The notes under the pieces are model-generated. The model worked only from the letters and a program-made list of their open reading frames with translations. It did not search any database and was not told the DNA's origin. Of a stretch of DNA of 64,000 nt, positions 45,040-54,535 are shown one piece after another. The stretch is from Dryococelus australis (taxonomy: Eukaryota > Arthropoda > Insecta > Phasmatodea > Phasmatidae), in NCBI GenBank assembly GCA_029891345.1, contig CM057009.1, positions 294,873,966 to 294,937,965 of the forward strand, written 5' to 3'. Position numbers and translations under genes: made by a program. How positions within the stretch are numbered: the first letter of the stretch is position 1; every line of letters starts with the position of its first letter.

Positions 45040-45633
45040 GGCTGTTTACGACAAAGTGAGCACTACTGAAATCAACCTTAGATAAATTTTACTGCTCATA
45101 CCTGCATATATTTTAACAGGCGAACTGAGTGACATGCACCCAGTCAAGTTGGTAACGATGAATTAAAAGTAGTTCCATAACTTAACATCGAATAAAAAGT
45201 GCCGCGTAACTATTTGTGAAAACTTAAATTATTCCTTTCACTTTTATTTTATTTTAATGTATCGACGTGTAAAAATGAGAAGATTTTCTAAATACAGTAA
45301 AACTCCGTTAAGACGTCTCTTAAGGGACTGAAAAAATAATGCTTGTTAAAAAGGAAATCTTTTTTTTAAGGGACGAATTTCAAATATGCAAATAGGCAAA
45401 GTGCACAATTAATCAACTATTAGACAGGAAAACTTCTTAAGTGGGAACTTCTTAACAGGGTTTCACTGACTTTACTTTTGTAATAATTTCCTATTTTCAC
45501 TTGACAGAGACATGGATAAAGTGATGAGGTCAATTGTAACGTTAATTTTACATAAGGCGGAAGAAGACAAAACATGTATACAAATAGATCTTAAGCAGGG
45601 CTTTCAAAGGTGTTCATTTTACCGTGAACAGCC
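45040..45633 (-). mobile_element. MITE, GGCTGTTCA family, copy F, with nested element
   Basis: It starts GGCTGTTTACGACAAAGTGA and ends TTCATTTTACCGTGAACAGCC. It has the same inner order as copy D and is enlarged by a 174-base element inside. Confidence 0.8.
45295..45468. mobile_element. Nested pogo/Tigger-like MITE
   Basis: CAGTAAAACTCCGTTAAGA at the left and the reverse complement of CAGTGAAACCCTGTTAAGAA at the right. CAGT-starting ends preceded by TA are typical of pogo/Tigger relatives. 174 bases, noncoding. Confidence 0.75.
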
Positions 45634-45639
45634 AATACT

Positions 45640-46115
45640 CACTTGTACTACACTATACACTGCAAAAATTAATTTCAAACAATATTAATATTTTGTGAAT
45701 CATAAGTCTAGCGTCTTCAGCAACAAACACGACCAACACGATGTTTTACATGTTTACGACATGCGTTCGTGCACGCATTAATTTATGGCAACGTTTTCAA
45801 TCACGCAAATATTTGGCATGCTCGGTACTTGCGTACAGCACTTGTCTTGTAAATAGTGCAAAACCTGCTGCGTGCATTACGATCTTAGCGTTATCAATTC
45901 ACGTCAAAGATGTATAATATGTCACAAACCAGATTAGCCGCCAGGAAGACTAGGTACTGGAGCCTAGCTGTCTACAGTGCCGGTCATAAATATCATTCAT
46001 GTGCAACGTGCCCACGATCGTGGACTTGGTGACCGAAGTTGTTATGGATTCGCTTTGGTGCTATGTTAGTTCGCTGACGTGACATGTTTTGCATACGAGG
46101 TTTCTCGTCCGAAGA
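45640..46115. other. No gene recognised
   Basis: Intergenic DNA before the LTR; nothing recognised. Confidence 0.4.
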
Positions 46116-46121
46116 ATGTAT

Positions 46122-47073
46122 TGTTACGCGCTGCAGCTGGCGCCGGGTAGGCTGTCCGGCGCTTGAGAAGAAGGGGGAGGGGAGGGGTTTTACTGTCTTG
46201 ACCCTTACCACTCACCGAAACGACACTCTCATTGCCTCACCCCCTCCCCCTAATCCTGGAAGCCCGTGAATGATGGACAGCGGTGAGACTATCTGACGTC
46301 ACAGCCCCTCCTCTCCCCTGCAGGAGATTCCGACAAAGGTAGCGACGATGCAAGAATATTCTGGTGAAACTGGCTGGCGCCACAGTCCTCCTCCTCCCCC
46401 CGCTGAATAATCCGACACCTGTAGGAGGCGTACGTATTTTCTAGAAATTAGAACAATCGGCGCAGTTCGTGAGTTACAGAAAATTCTGGGTGACGGCCTA
46501 CAACACTGTATATACTGCCGCGGTCCAGCGACCAGCAGTCTTTGGCAAAGCGATTCTAGCAGTGCGCGAGCGTAGTTATGTGCGAGACGACGACGGCGGA
46601 CGAGTGTTCTTGGTGTGAATGGACGAGAGGACGTGTAACCCGGCCAGTGAAGCCTACTGTGCTTGAGGGCGCTCGGAGGACTCTATTGGGGGCTGGTGAG
46701 ACATGAACTGAACTGAGGTAGGACTAAATTGACTTGTAATACGGATTTTATTGTAAATATTGGAACTGTCAAATATGGACGCATAATTTATCAAATAATT
46801 TAATTGATTGATACACTGTCTATTGGGAGTGAATTTTATTTATATAGCTTCATTTATTTCTTTGTGGTAATTATAAATTGTATTAATTGGAGTCATTATT
46901 TGTAAACAGTAAGTGATATCAATTTATTGTAAGATGTTGAGTTGAAAAAATTTTGTTTGTAGTTATTGTAAATTAAATTAGGAAATTATAATTAACTATT
47001 TTATTTAATTAAGAAATCCATCCCTTAACGAACTTGGTTTAGCTCACTGAATTTCGAGAGCGAAAACGTAACA
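46122..47073 (+). mobile_element. Candidate Gypsy-type solo LTR
   Basis: 952 bases from TGTTACGCGC to AAACGTAACA, that is TGTTACG/CGTAACA inverted ends with TG and CA termini, as in many Gypsy LTRs. A TATA-like TGTATATACTGCC at about 46509 lies in the GC-rich first half, and the second half is AT-rich. No matching second LTR, primer site or pol sequence is nearby, and the flanks (GTAT/GTTC) do not form a clean duplication. Confidence 0.6.
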
Positions 47074-47079
47074 GTTCAA

Positions 47080-48015
47080 TAATTTGCTGTAAACGTTTTT
47101 GGTTGATGTATTCGTTATATTTGCTACAAATTTAAAATTGCGACTCAGTGATTTCTGGAAAACCAATCGCAGTCTTAGATATATGTACTAATATTTAATT
47201 GTAGCCGTGACGTCTGAATATAATTTTAAAGGGGCAGTCAAAGGATCAGGAGCCACTTTCCTGTTGGGGCCACTATTGCCTGTTAGAACCTTTCCTTGGT
47301 CTGCTCCTTTTATCACTAATATGTGTGCGTTTATTGTCCTGCTCTCATGCCGCAGCAGTCCTGATAATTCAGGCATTGCTGCCTTTCCTATTCCTGGCTT
47401 GCAGCTTTCAGGGTCCAGGCATTCCTGTTAGGTCCTTTCCCGTTCTTTTGCTTTCCTGTTCTTTCCCCCTTGTGTCCTATTGGTTCTTTGTGGATATAGC
47501 ATTGGATTTTCTTTAAATTTTGTTAGCGTTTCATTTTACTGCCTTATGGTGCCGTTTACTTGCCTTCTGTTATTCATTCGCTTGCATGTGCCATTTTGAC
47601 GCAGTATCCCTGTCCGGGTCTACTACCCTGCCATGATTCGCTTGCATGTGCCATTTTGACGCAGTATCCCTGTCCGGGTCTACTACCCTGCCTTGATTCG
47701 CTTGTTTGTCTGGTCAATCACGGAGTGGAACCGTCCCGGTCTGGGATTTCGGATTAGAAATCTATTAATTTTTTTCCTTCCTGGTTTCAGATTAATCTAA
47801 GGCTTACGGTAGGTTACGTGAAGGTTTAAGTTCTATCCTATACAGCGTTTTGGTTAATTTCCCTATGTAGCATACTTTTATCAGGTTTTTTCATTACAGT
47901 TTTCATGTTTGCTTCTCTTCAACCATTATGTGCATAAAATTGTTTCTATCACTGGCTGGCCAATTTTTGTACAGTGTTCCTGTGTTGTGTTTATTCTCAT
48001 CCCTGTCAATAAATA
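47080..48015. other. Spacer before Polinton 2, with a 60-bp tandem duplication
   Basis: No gene recognised. 47576-47635 is repeated as 47636-47695 with one mismatch (GATTCGCTTGCATGTGCC...). The frame of 65 codons across it repeats LACAILTQYPCPGLLPC twice and is probably chance. The left end of Polinton 2 should lie here, but I found no matching inverted terminus. Confidence 0.5.
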
Positions 48016-48054
48016 TACTCTTTCAGTCAATCAATCTTAGGATCGCTATGTGTA

Positions 48055-48408
48055 CCGGAGACAATTCAACCCAAAGGAATACCTTATCTTATAAAAGTTT
48101 TAAATGCAGTTCTGTACTCATTTTGGAATTCTGAACACCATGGCAAAGGCATTATAAATTGGGCATTAAATAATTTAAATTTGCCCGAAATGCATTTGCC
48201 TGGTTATAATAATTGGGAGCCATTTACAAAATTATACGAAAGACTAGAAAGAGGAGACACAGGAATAAATAAATTTGATTATGCATGCAAATATCACGAT
48301 ACTGCTTATAGAGACCACAAAGATTTAGAATCAAGATATGAAGCTGACAGAAATTTTGCAAAAAGAAGCAAAAGAAATTATGTTAGATACAAACACACCA
48401 ATTTGTGA
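48055..48408 (+). CDS. Phospholipase A2-like protein of Polinton 2
   Basis: The frame is open from about 48055 to the TGA at 48406. The TTG at 48181 is not a necessary start because conserved-looking sequence (NSEHHGKGIINWAL) lies upstream in frame. The core has PGYNNWEPFTKLYERLERGD, then NKFDYACKYHDTAY with the catalytic His-Asp pair of PLA2, and RYEADRNFAKRSKRN. Such parvovirus-VP1-like PLA2 domains are known in adintoviruses, where they are thought to breach endosomal membranes during entry. No ATG is obvious at the 5' end. An AATAAA follows at 48473. This is one of the few unbroken frames. Confidence 0.8.
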   Translation, partial: PETIQPKGIPYLIKVLNAVLYSFWNSEHHGKGIINWALNNLNLPEMHLPGYNNWEPFTKLYERLERGDTGINKFDYACKYHDTAYRDHKDLESRYEADRNFAKRSKRNYVRYKHTNL

Positions 48409-48519
48409 AAAAAATTGCATGTGCTGCTGTTGCCTCAACTATATTTACAAAAAGAAAATAATGTTGGGAAAATAAAATGATTTATTGATTATATATATAT
48501 ATATAATTTTTTACTTATA

Positions 48520-48945
48520 AATGAATATAAAAAGCTTAACTTTCGATATACCGATTGATCAATTAAAAGATTTGGGTGTTGAAAATTTCTAACAAAAGAT
48601 CAACTAAAGAAAAAAAAATAAAAAATAAAAGAAGGCAAAAGTTTCTTATTGACTTTGGCACTTCCAATACTCTAAAAATATTAAAAGAAAAAACATGAAG
48701 TGGTACACCATGAAGAGTTTTTGCCAATTTTATTTGCAGGTTTAGGTGCTCTTGGTGCTTTAGCTGGAGGAGCTACTACAATTTATAATTCTGTCGAACA
48801 AATTAGAAAAAATAAATGAGAATAAGAAGAACAGCAGAGACAGAATTTGGCAATGGAAACTAAAACAGGAAGCAGTTTAGTAGTTGCTAAAAAAAGAGGA
48901 AGGCCAAAAAAAAAATTGAATATATACCCACTATCTAATATCTAT
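48520..48945 (+). pseudogene. pX-like core protein of Polinton 2
   Basis: An ATG at 48520 opens MNIKSLTFDIPIDQLKDLG and soon meets a stop. Further on, LPILFAGLGALGALAGGATT near 48720-48780 is the Gly/Ala hydrophobic segment, followed by IYNSVEQIRKNK and a TGA. A third frame then gives METKTGSSLVVAKKRGRPKK, a basic tail with an AT-hook-like RGRPKK. The order matches the element-1 gene at 8157. It probably binds DNA in the virion. At least two frame breaks are present. Confidence 0.6.
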
Positions 48946-48989
48946 ATTTTAAAATATGTAAAAATTTTAAATATAAAAATTTTAGAAAT

Positions 48990-49320
48990 GTTTATATGAT
49001 TGACGAATTACCAAAAAAAATGTAAAAAAATTTATGTGCTGCGATGAATAATTTTGACATTTCAACAAATCCTGGTACTCATTGGCTTTGCTATTTTAAA
49101 GAAAACAACGATGTCTACCATTTCGACTCTTTTGGAGGCAAAATTCCTAATAATTTAATTAACTATTTCAAAAACAGAAATGTTTATTACAATGACGATC
49201 GAATTCAGAATTTTTATTCCGTTATTTGTGAACATCTATGTTTAATTGTTTTACACTTTTTCTTTTCGAAAGATTTCAATTTTAATGATATAATTTCTTT
49301 GTTATTAAATGACAGATATA
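48990..49320 (+). pseudogene. Adenain-like cysteine protease of Polinton 2
   Basis: From ATG 49044 the frame reads GTHWLCYFKENNDVYHFDSF (catalytic His and acidic region), then DDRIQNFYSVICEHLCLIVL (Gln and catalytic Cys; the usual Gly after Cys is Glu). An N-terminal piece (IDELPKK) lies upstream at 48997 behind a stop. The frame runs without a stop into the fibre-like region, so the protease terminator was lost or the two are fused. Role by family: maturation protease for capsid proteins. Core residues are present but the N-terminus is broken. Confidence 0.82.
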
Positions 49321-50361
49321 TTTGGAAACCATTAATCAAATCTTTAAATAAAAATTTTGACACTAGTGCCTATGCTTTAAAATCATATGTAGATTCACAA
49401 TGCAATTCCAGTGTTTCTTCTTTACAAAGCAAACTATCCAACTGTTTTGATTGCACAAAAATCCTATGTTTCTTTTCTAGGACGTAGAATTGTTAATATA
49501 GGTGAACCAATAAATAATGAAGACGCTGTCAAAGAAAAATATTTCAAAATACATATAGCAGATTATGCATTAAAAAGGATGTCAAATCAACATATGAAAC
49601 AATTGTTTCTGATTATGCTTTAAAAGAGGATATAAATTTACAATTCAGTAACACTAATACAGATTATATAAAATGGTTAAACAACGCAAAAGAGGCATTA
49701 CAAAGGATGTAGATTCATAATATAAAACTATTGTTTCTGAATACGCTTGAAAAACTGATGTAGATTAAAAATTCAATACTAGTATTTCTGATTTCAAAGC
49801 ATATGTAGATTCTAAATACAATATCATTGTTACCGCTTTAGAAGATCAACTTAGTAAAGTTTCTGTTTACACAAAGGATTATGTTTCTATTCAAAATAGT
49901 AGAATTAATAATATAGCTGATCCTGTAGATGGAAAAGATGCTGTCAATAAAAGATATTTCGATAAATAAATAGCTAATAAATTGCAAAATTTAAACAAAT
50001 CAGTTTTGAATTACTGCGATCCACTTGTTAACACAAAAGTTGAAAAAAAAGCAAAAGAAAATTCCGATAGAGAATTAGATCTGAAATTATAAAACATATA
50101 CCAATTAGTATAAAAATGTAAGGAAGAGAAATCATGTGTCTTTTATATACATGCAAAGTGGAATAAAAATAATAATGTTTTTGTCTTGGATAATAATCTA
50201 ATTTACTTTAAATTTTTGATGGATTGCATTGTTTATAAAATAATTACTGTTAATCTAAATTTATCTAATGAAATGCTAACAGTTATTATGGGAGCTAAAT
50301 AAATAGATTCCAGCAAACCTTTTGATGTCAAAAGAGGTGACACTATTAACTTTTTTTAATA
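49320..50361 (+). pseudogene. Fibre-like protein with phage-tail-type repeats
   Basis: Across three frames the region repeats a unit: a stretch such as ALKSYVDSQCNSSVSSLQSK, then a YV or Y(A/V)SxxxxRI piece, then NIGEPINNEDAVKEKYF (49498-49548) or NIADPVDGKDAVNKRYFDK (49911-49965). The N-I-x-x-P-x-x-x-x-D-A-V-x-K-x-Y-F pattern is well known from tail fibres and collar proteins of bacteriophages. The C-terminal part (CIVYKIITVNLNLSNEMLTV, VKRGDTINFF, 50225-50361) could be a receptor-binding head. It lies between protease and integrase. At least five stops and frameshifts. A receptor-binding role is inference. Confidence 0.55.
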
Positions 50362-50399
50362 AAAAACATTAAAATATCCAATTATTTTGTTTATGGAAT

Positions 50400-51327
50400 G
50401 TTGACTAGAAGCCATAATCAATGAACTATATAAACCTGCACGAAAAAATTTTCCAAGAAGAAAGGTAATTTCATGATGGAATTGATGATTTATGGCAAAT
50501 TGATCTTGTTAAGATGGGTACCGTATATTTAAAAGGGATATCTCATATAAATAATGGTTACAAGTATATTATGACAATTATCAATGTTTTTTCGAAATAT
50601 ACATTTGCTATACCAATCAAAGAGAAAAGAGCCAAGAATGTGGCAAATGCTTTAAAATCTATATTAGTTAAAAGAAAACCACGGAATATTCAAAGTGACA
50701 ATGACTTAGAATTGCATAATAAAATATTCAAAGAACTTATGTAAAAAATATAACAACAATCACTATTCTACATTCAATGAACTAAAAGCCAGTAGTGTGG
50801 AAAGATATAATCGCACAATAAAGAACACAGTTTTGAAGAAATTTGCTTTGAATGGCAATTGCAAAAAGGTAAATATATTGGATGATTAAGTGAAAGAATA
50901 CAATAATACCAAACACAAAACCATTGGTATGAAGCCAATTGAAGTTAATAAAAAAAATGAAAAAAATTAATGACAAGATTTTGCAAATGTGATTACTAAA
51001 CCTAAATATAAACTTGGCGATATCGTCCGCGAGAGCAAAAGTAAACAAATCTTTGAAAAGGCGTACACAGCTAAAGCTAATTGGACAACAGAAATGTTTA
51101 CCATTTTCGAAGTTTTAAATTTTGATGTGCCAACATACAAACTGAACGATACCAACAGAGAAGAAATAAAAGATAGTTTTTATGAATACGAAATTATGAA
51201 AACCGACTATCCAGATGAATATTTGGTTGAAAAATTTTTAAAAACTGAAGGTAATTAAATTTATGTTAAATGGTTGGGTTTTGAAAAGTCACATATCTCT
51301 TGGATTAATAAAACAGAAGTTTTGTGA
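50400..51327 (+). pseudogene. Retroviral-type integrase with C-terminal chromodomain
   Basis: The N-terminal ARKNFPRRKVIS precedes stops at about 50474. The rve core then reads WQIDLVKMGTVYLKGI (first Asp, in two frames), NGYKYIMTIINVFSKYTFAI, NIQSDNDLE (second Asp) and, after a stop, SVERYNRTIKNTVLKKFALN (catalytic Glu). The C-terminal ORF 50989-51258 ends DEYLVEKFLKTEGN, and after a TAA IYVKWLGFEKSHISWINKTE completes a chromodomain with its aromatic residues. Polinton integrases insert the element, and chromodomains can guide choice of chromatin. About four breaks. Confidence 0.85.
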
Positions 51328-51544
51328 ATTTGAATATTTTTTCGAAGATTTTTCATTACCTCTTAAGGGTCTATTCAATAGACCCTAAAAATTTCTGTAA
51401 ATTTATATTTAAAATTAGCTATCTTCTTAATTCGATAAAGATTATTTATGTCAATAATCAATTGTTGTTGAGTATAATTATTTCCAGAAATATAAGAATA
51501 GTTGCGAAAACACTCCATGTGGTAATTTAATGTTTCTTTTATTC

Positions 51545-52217
51545 TTTGATATAAATTGATAGAATTTGGAATGTAATCAAATCTCAGTTATTCTTCGCAC
51601 TTTGGATGTCTATCTTCGGTTCTATACAATTGTTTTTGAACATGTTTTCTCTGAGTTCTAATCACATAGTAATAATTTTCACAGTCATAGTCAAATAACT
51701 TTAAAGGAACTAAAGTTGGCCTTAAATTTTCATTTTGTGTTTGTGGTATAACATGTGTGGTCATTTCTCTGATTTCCTCATTTCAGCGAATTATTCCATC
51801 TAATGTCAGGATAACTGACACTCTTAAATGTTCAATATCATCATCTTTACTTTTATTTGTATATTTTAAATGCTTTATTTGACCTTTATATAATTGCATT
51901 ATGTCTTTTTGAATCTTATATTCGCCATGTTTTCTAATTGATGGAAGAACGTCTTCAGTTACCCAATCTTGGAATTGCTCAGCTTGTTTCATATTTGATT
52001 TTAAAATTAACGAATATAATCCAGGTTCATTGATATATACTGTATGTGGCTGCATGTTTAAATGGGGGAGCGATTCGCTCCTCTCTATATCTTCATAACT
52101 TTTTCGATGTTTTTTTCTAACATGATCTCTAATTGCTTCTCTTGTATTTTTAGACTCTAATATGTCAGCCACATCTTTTCCTTTAAACCATGGATTATTA
52201 TTCTCATCAATAACCAT
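51545..52217 (-). pseudogene. BRO-N (Bro/KilA-type) DNA-binding protein
   Basis: The 144-codon ORF begins MVIDENNNPWFKGKDVADIL and has AIRDHVRKKHRKSYEDIE, then YINEPGLYSLILKSNMKQAE and FQDWVTEDVLPSIRKHGEYK, the classic BRO-N fold signatures. A TGA at 51783 separates it from a continuing frame (FDYDCENYYYVIRTQRKHVQ) that looks like its C-terminal domain. Bro proteins are found in baculoviruses, poxviruses, phages and insect Polinton-like elements and bind DNA. It is the first minus-strand gene, convergent with the integrase. Confidence 0.85.
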
Positions 52218-52329
52218 AAAAACTCATTTACCATCGTAAATAAGTTTATTATTAATTATGTCTAGAATAAACTCTATTTTTATGTGCAAAATTATGCGCA
52301 AGTGAAACTGGCGAGTTGTAATAAGTATT

Positions 52330-53100
52330 TTTACTACTATTCTTTTTTAATAAGCATTTTAAAAACTAAAGTATATAAATTTATAAATTAATACAAGTGT
52401 AACTGCGGGTTCTTTATAATTGTATATGTTTTGCTCATTATGAGTTGGGGTGCTACCATATAGTACCCCCCTGTTTATATATTTTTCTGTATTTATAAGG
52501 GACTTACGGAGTTAAATTCTATTTATGATTTCATTATAAGATTCACAATTTATACCGAACAAGGAAATGCTATTCTTGCAAACTCTAGTCAATGTCTTTG
52601 TAAATTCGTTATATTCCATGAGAGTTTCGTTGCTAAAGAATAACAGAAGCCATTTGTATATCTAAAAGCCGAGTTTTTCATATTTGGTAAATGAGTAAAT
52701 TTATCGATAATTAGACCAGTCTCTCTTATTTGGAAACGACATTCGTATCTTTCACCATACTACATCTTTACATAGAAGGTAAAAGTTTATCCCGAACATG
52801 AATTAAAAACATCATTCATTTTATATCCATCACTTAATCCAAATCCTTTAGAATTTCCGTTAATAGGATGATAGCTTGGATAATCAACCATATAAATGTC
52901 ATCATCTACAAACAGAACTAACTCGCCTGGAGACCTTTGTTATACAAAAAAATTGTTGAAATTGCTTGGTAAAAAATTGAAACAATCTGCTATCAAAAAT
53001 GGTTTATTGATTATTTAGTGATGATCCAAAATTTTGTCCTAACTTTTTTATTGTAAAAAATATTCACTTTATCATCAATAACTAATTTTTTTTACATGTA
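52330..53100 (-). other. Decayed coding remnant downstream of metalloprotease
   Basis: On the minus strand the piece ELVLFVDDDIYMVDYPSYHP, then GFGLSDGYKMNDVFNSC and YGERYECRFQIRETGLIIDK, is protein-like and interrupted by stops (52690-52950). I do not recognise the family. It may be the C-terminal part of the metalloprotease or a separate gene. The rest of the interval is noncoding. Confidence 0.4.
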
Positions 53101-53645
53101 CGCCTTAGCATTAATCAATTGGTTCATTTTCATTAAAATTATTTTGTTGAGGTGGTCCACAACAGTTTTGTATGCTCAAAATTTCGTCTGGTTGTAAATC
53201 AAACAACTCATTCTTAGGAATTGGATATATGATCGCATTTTGATCATTTGTATGTTGAAGACCTAATGCATGGCCAATTTCGTGAATCAAACAGTCAGCA
53301 AATTAACTTTATTTTCAGAAGTGTTTTTTCCATCATTATACCAATACTCCTGCCTATTGCTATGCTTTGCAAGACTATTTTGTTGATTTGGAACAAATGT
53401 GCGTGCTAGTGCACTGCTATGTTGAAATAATTTATAATGACAAAATCCATGCAATCTCTGATATTTATGTAGACCTTGTTTGTAAGAAATAAGTATATCC
53501 AGAGAATTTCTATCATAAGTAAATTTCAAATTTGTATGCTTTTGCCAAGTTGTAAAAGCCTCTTTTGCTAATTTTGTAATCGAATTATTTGAAAGTGCAA
53601 AATTCAATTTTTAAATAGTTTTATTCCTTGTTGGATGATGTATAA
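53100..53645 (-). pseudogene. Matrixin-type zinc metalloprotease of Polinton 2
   Basis: The ORF 53287-53607 has NFALSNNSITKLAKEAFTTW and KFTYDRNSLDILISYKQGLH, then ALARTFVPNQ and QEYWYNDGKN, in the order of a matrix metalloprotease catalytic domain. After a frameshift, 53252-53284 encodes HEIGHALGLQH, the full HExxHxxGxxH zinc site, followed by TNDQNAIIYP, where the Met-turn methionine is Ile. A Pro- and Cys-containing tail (LSIQNCCGPPQQN) ends at about 53110. Matrixins occur in some insect DNA viruses; in a Polinton this is unusual. It may have digested basement membrane or peritrophic matrix, which is inference. Confidence 0.85.
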
Positions 53646-53732
53646 CTAGAGAATATTTCATCCTTAACACTGCATCTTGGCTATTTGTTGAAATTAAGCA
53701 TTTATTCATCGAGTTTACCATTAGTTGTGGAA

Positions 53733-54142
53733 ATGTTATAATATTATTGAAATATTCTTAAAGAACTTTCGAACTTACATTACAAACACTCTACCACTGA
53801 GCCATGGTGGTCGAGCCAGTGGCACGGCGATAAAAATGCTGCATGTGGCAAGCTGGAAGCCTGTTATCAACAGTCTTGCAGAGTGTTCCCCGTGCGGTGG
53901 GGAGATAGTTGGAAAGCCTCTTATACAGTAACTCGCAGTGAGTTCGCAGCAGCACGAGCAGAGGTAGCAACGCAGTTGTGTGATAACGTGTGTCCTGTTG
54001 CTGCGATAGTATCTGTTGTTGCTGACAAGGACAACTGTGCAGATATGCTTTTTCCTGTAGCAGGCAGAGCTTCCTGTTTTTGGGAGTGCACAACTGTGCA
54101 GATATGCTTTTTTTCTGTCGCGATGAGAGTGTGCTGAATTTC
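53733..54142 (-). mobile_element. 410-base insertion with 10-base target duplication
   Basis: AGTTGTGGAA occurs at 53723-53732 and 54143-54152 around a GC-richer block. On the minus strand GGCTCAGTGGTAGAGTGTTT looks like a tRNA box A and AAGTTCGAAAGTTC like a box B, near the 53800 end. Inside, ACAACTGTGCAGATATGCTT occurs twice. It is probably a SINE-like retroposon. A 164-codon minus-strand frame over it is not a gene. Confidence 0.7.
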
Positions 54143-54191
54143 AGTTGTGGAAGAAGATAGAAAATTCTCATATACAATTCATAAGAGAGAG

Positions 54192-54376
54192 TTAAAATAT
54201 AAAATATTTTATTTGGTTTCGATATTTTCCACTGTCCATTTTTATACTCAAATATAATGTTAAAAGACCATAATCTTCCTTCCAACAGCTTGCACAGATC
54301 TCTTTAAATTTTTCATAAGGCATATCACCACCAACAAAATCATTATAAATATGTCTTAGGTTCGTGTCATCTTGTC
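54192..54376 (-). pseudogene. Packaging ATPase (FtsK/HerA type), C-terminal fragment
   Basis: One open stretch of 61 codons ends in TAA at 54192. It reads RQDDTNLRHIYNDFVGGDMP, then YEKFKEICASCWKEDYGLLT and a basic KYRNQIKYF tail. This is the conserved end of Polinton and adintovirus genome-packaging ATPases. The Walker motifs and the N-terminal two thirds are missing, replaced by sequence leading to the piggyBac. It has no start codon and is easy to miss. Confidence 0.7.
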
Positions 54377-54535
54377 TAAATATTCATTGAAAATTTGTGT
54401 TGTCTCTCACAAATTGCTTGGCCACCCTCGAATATGTTTGTGCCTATTAAAATACATCTGTATTCTCATGTCTCCCCCTAATAAAGTACTCCCAGATTAT
54501 ATTTTTATCAATAATATAACATCGTCAAATATTAC

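Noticed and set aside
53791..54285. 164-codon minus-strand ORF between matrixin and ATPase
   Set aside because: It lies mostly within the SINE-like insertion with a 10-base duplication.
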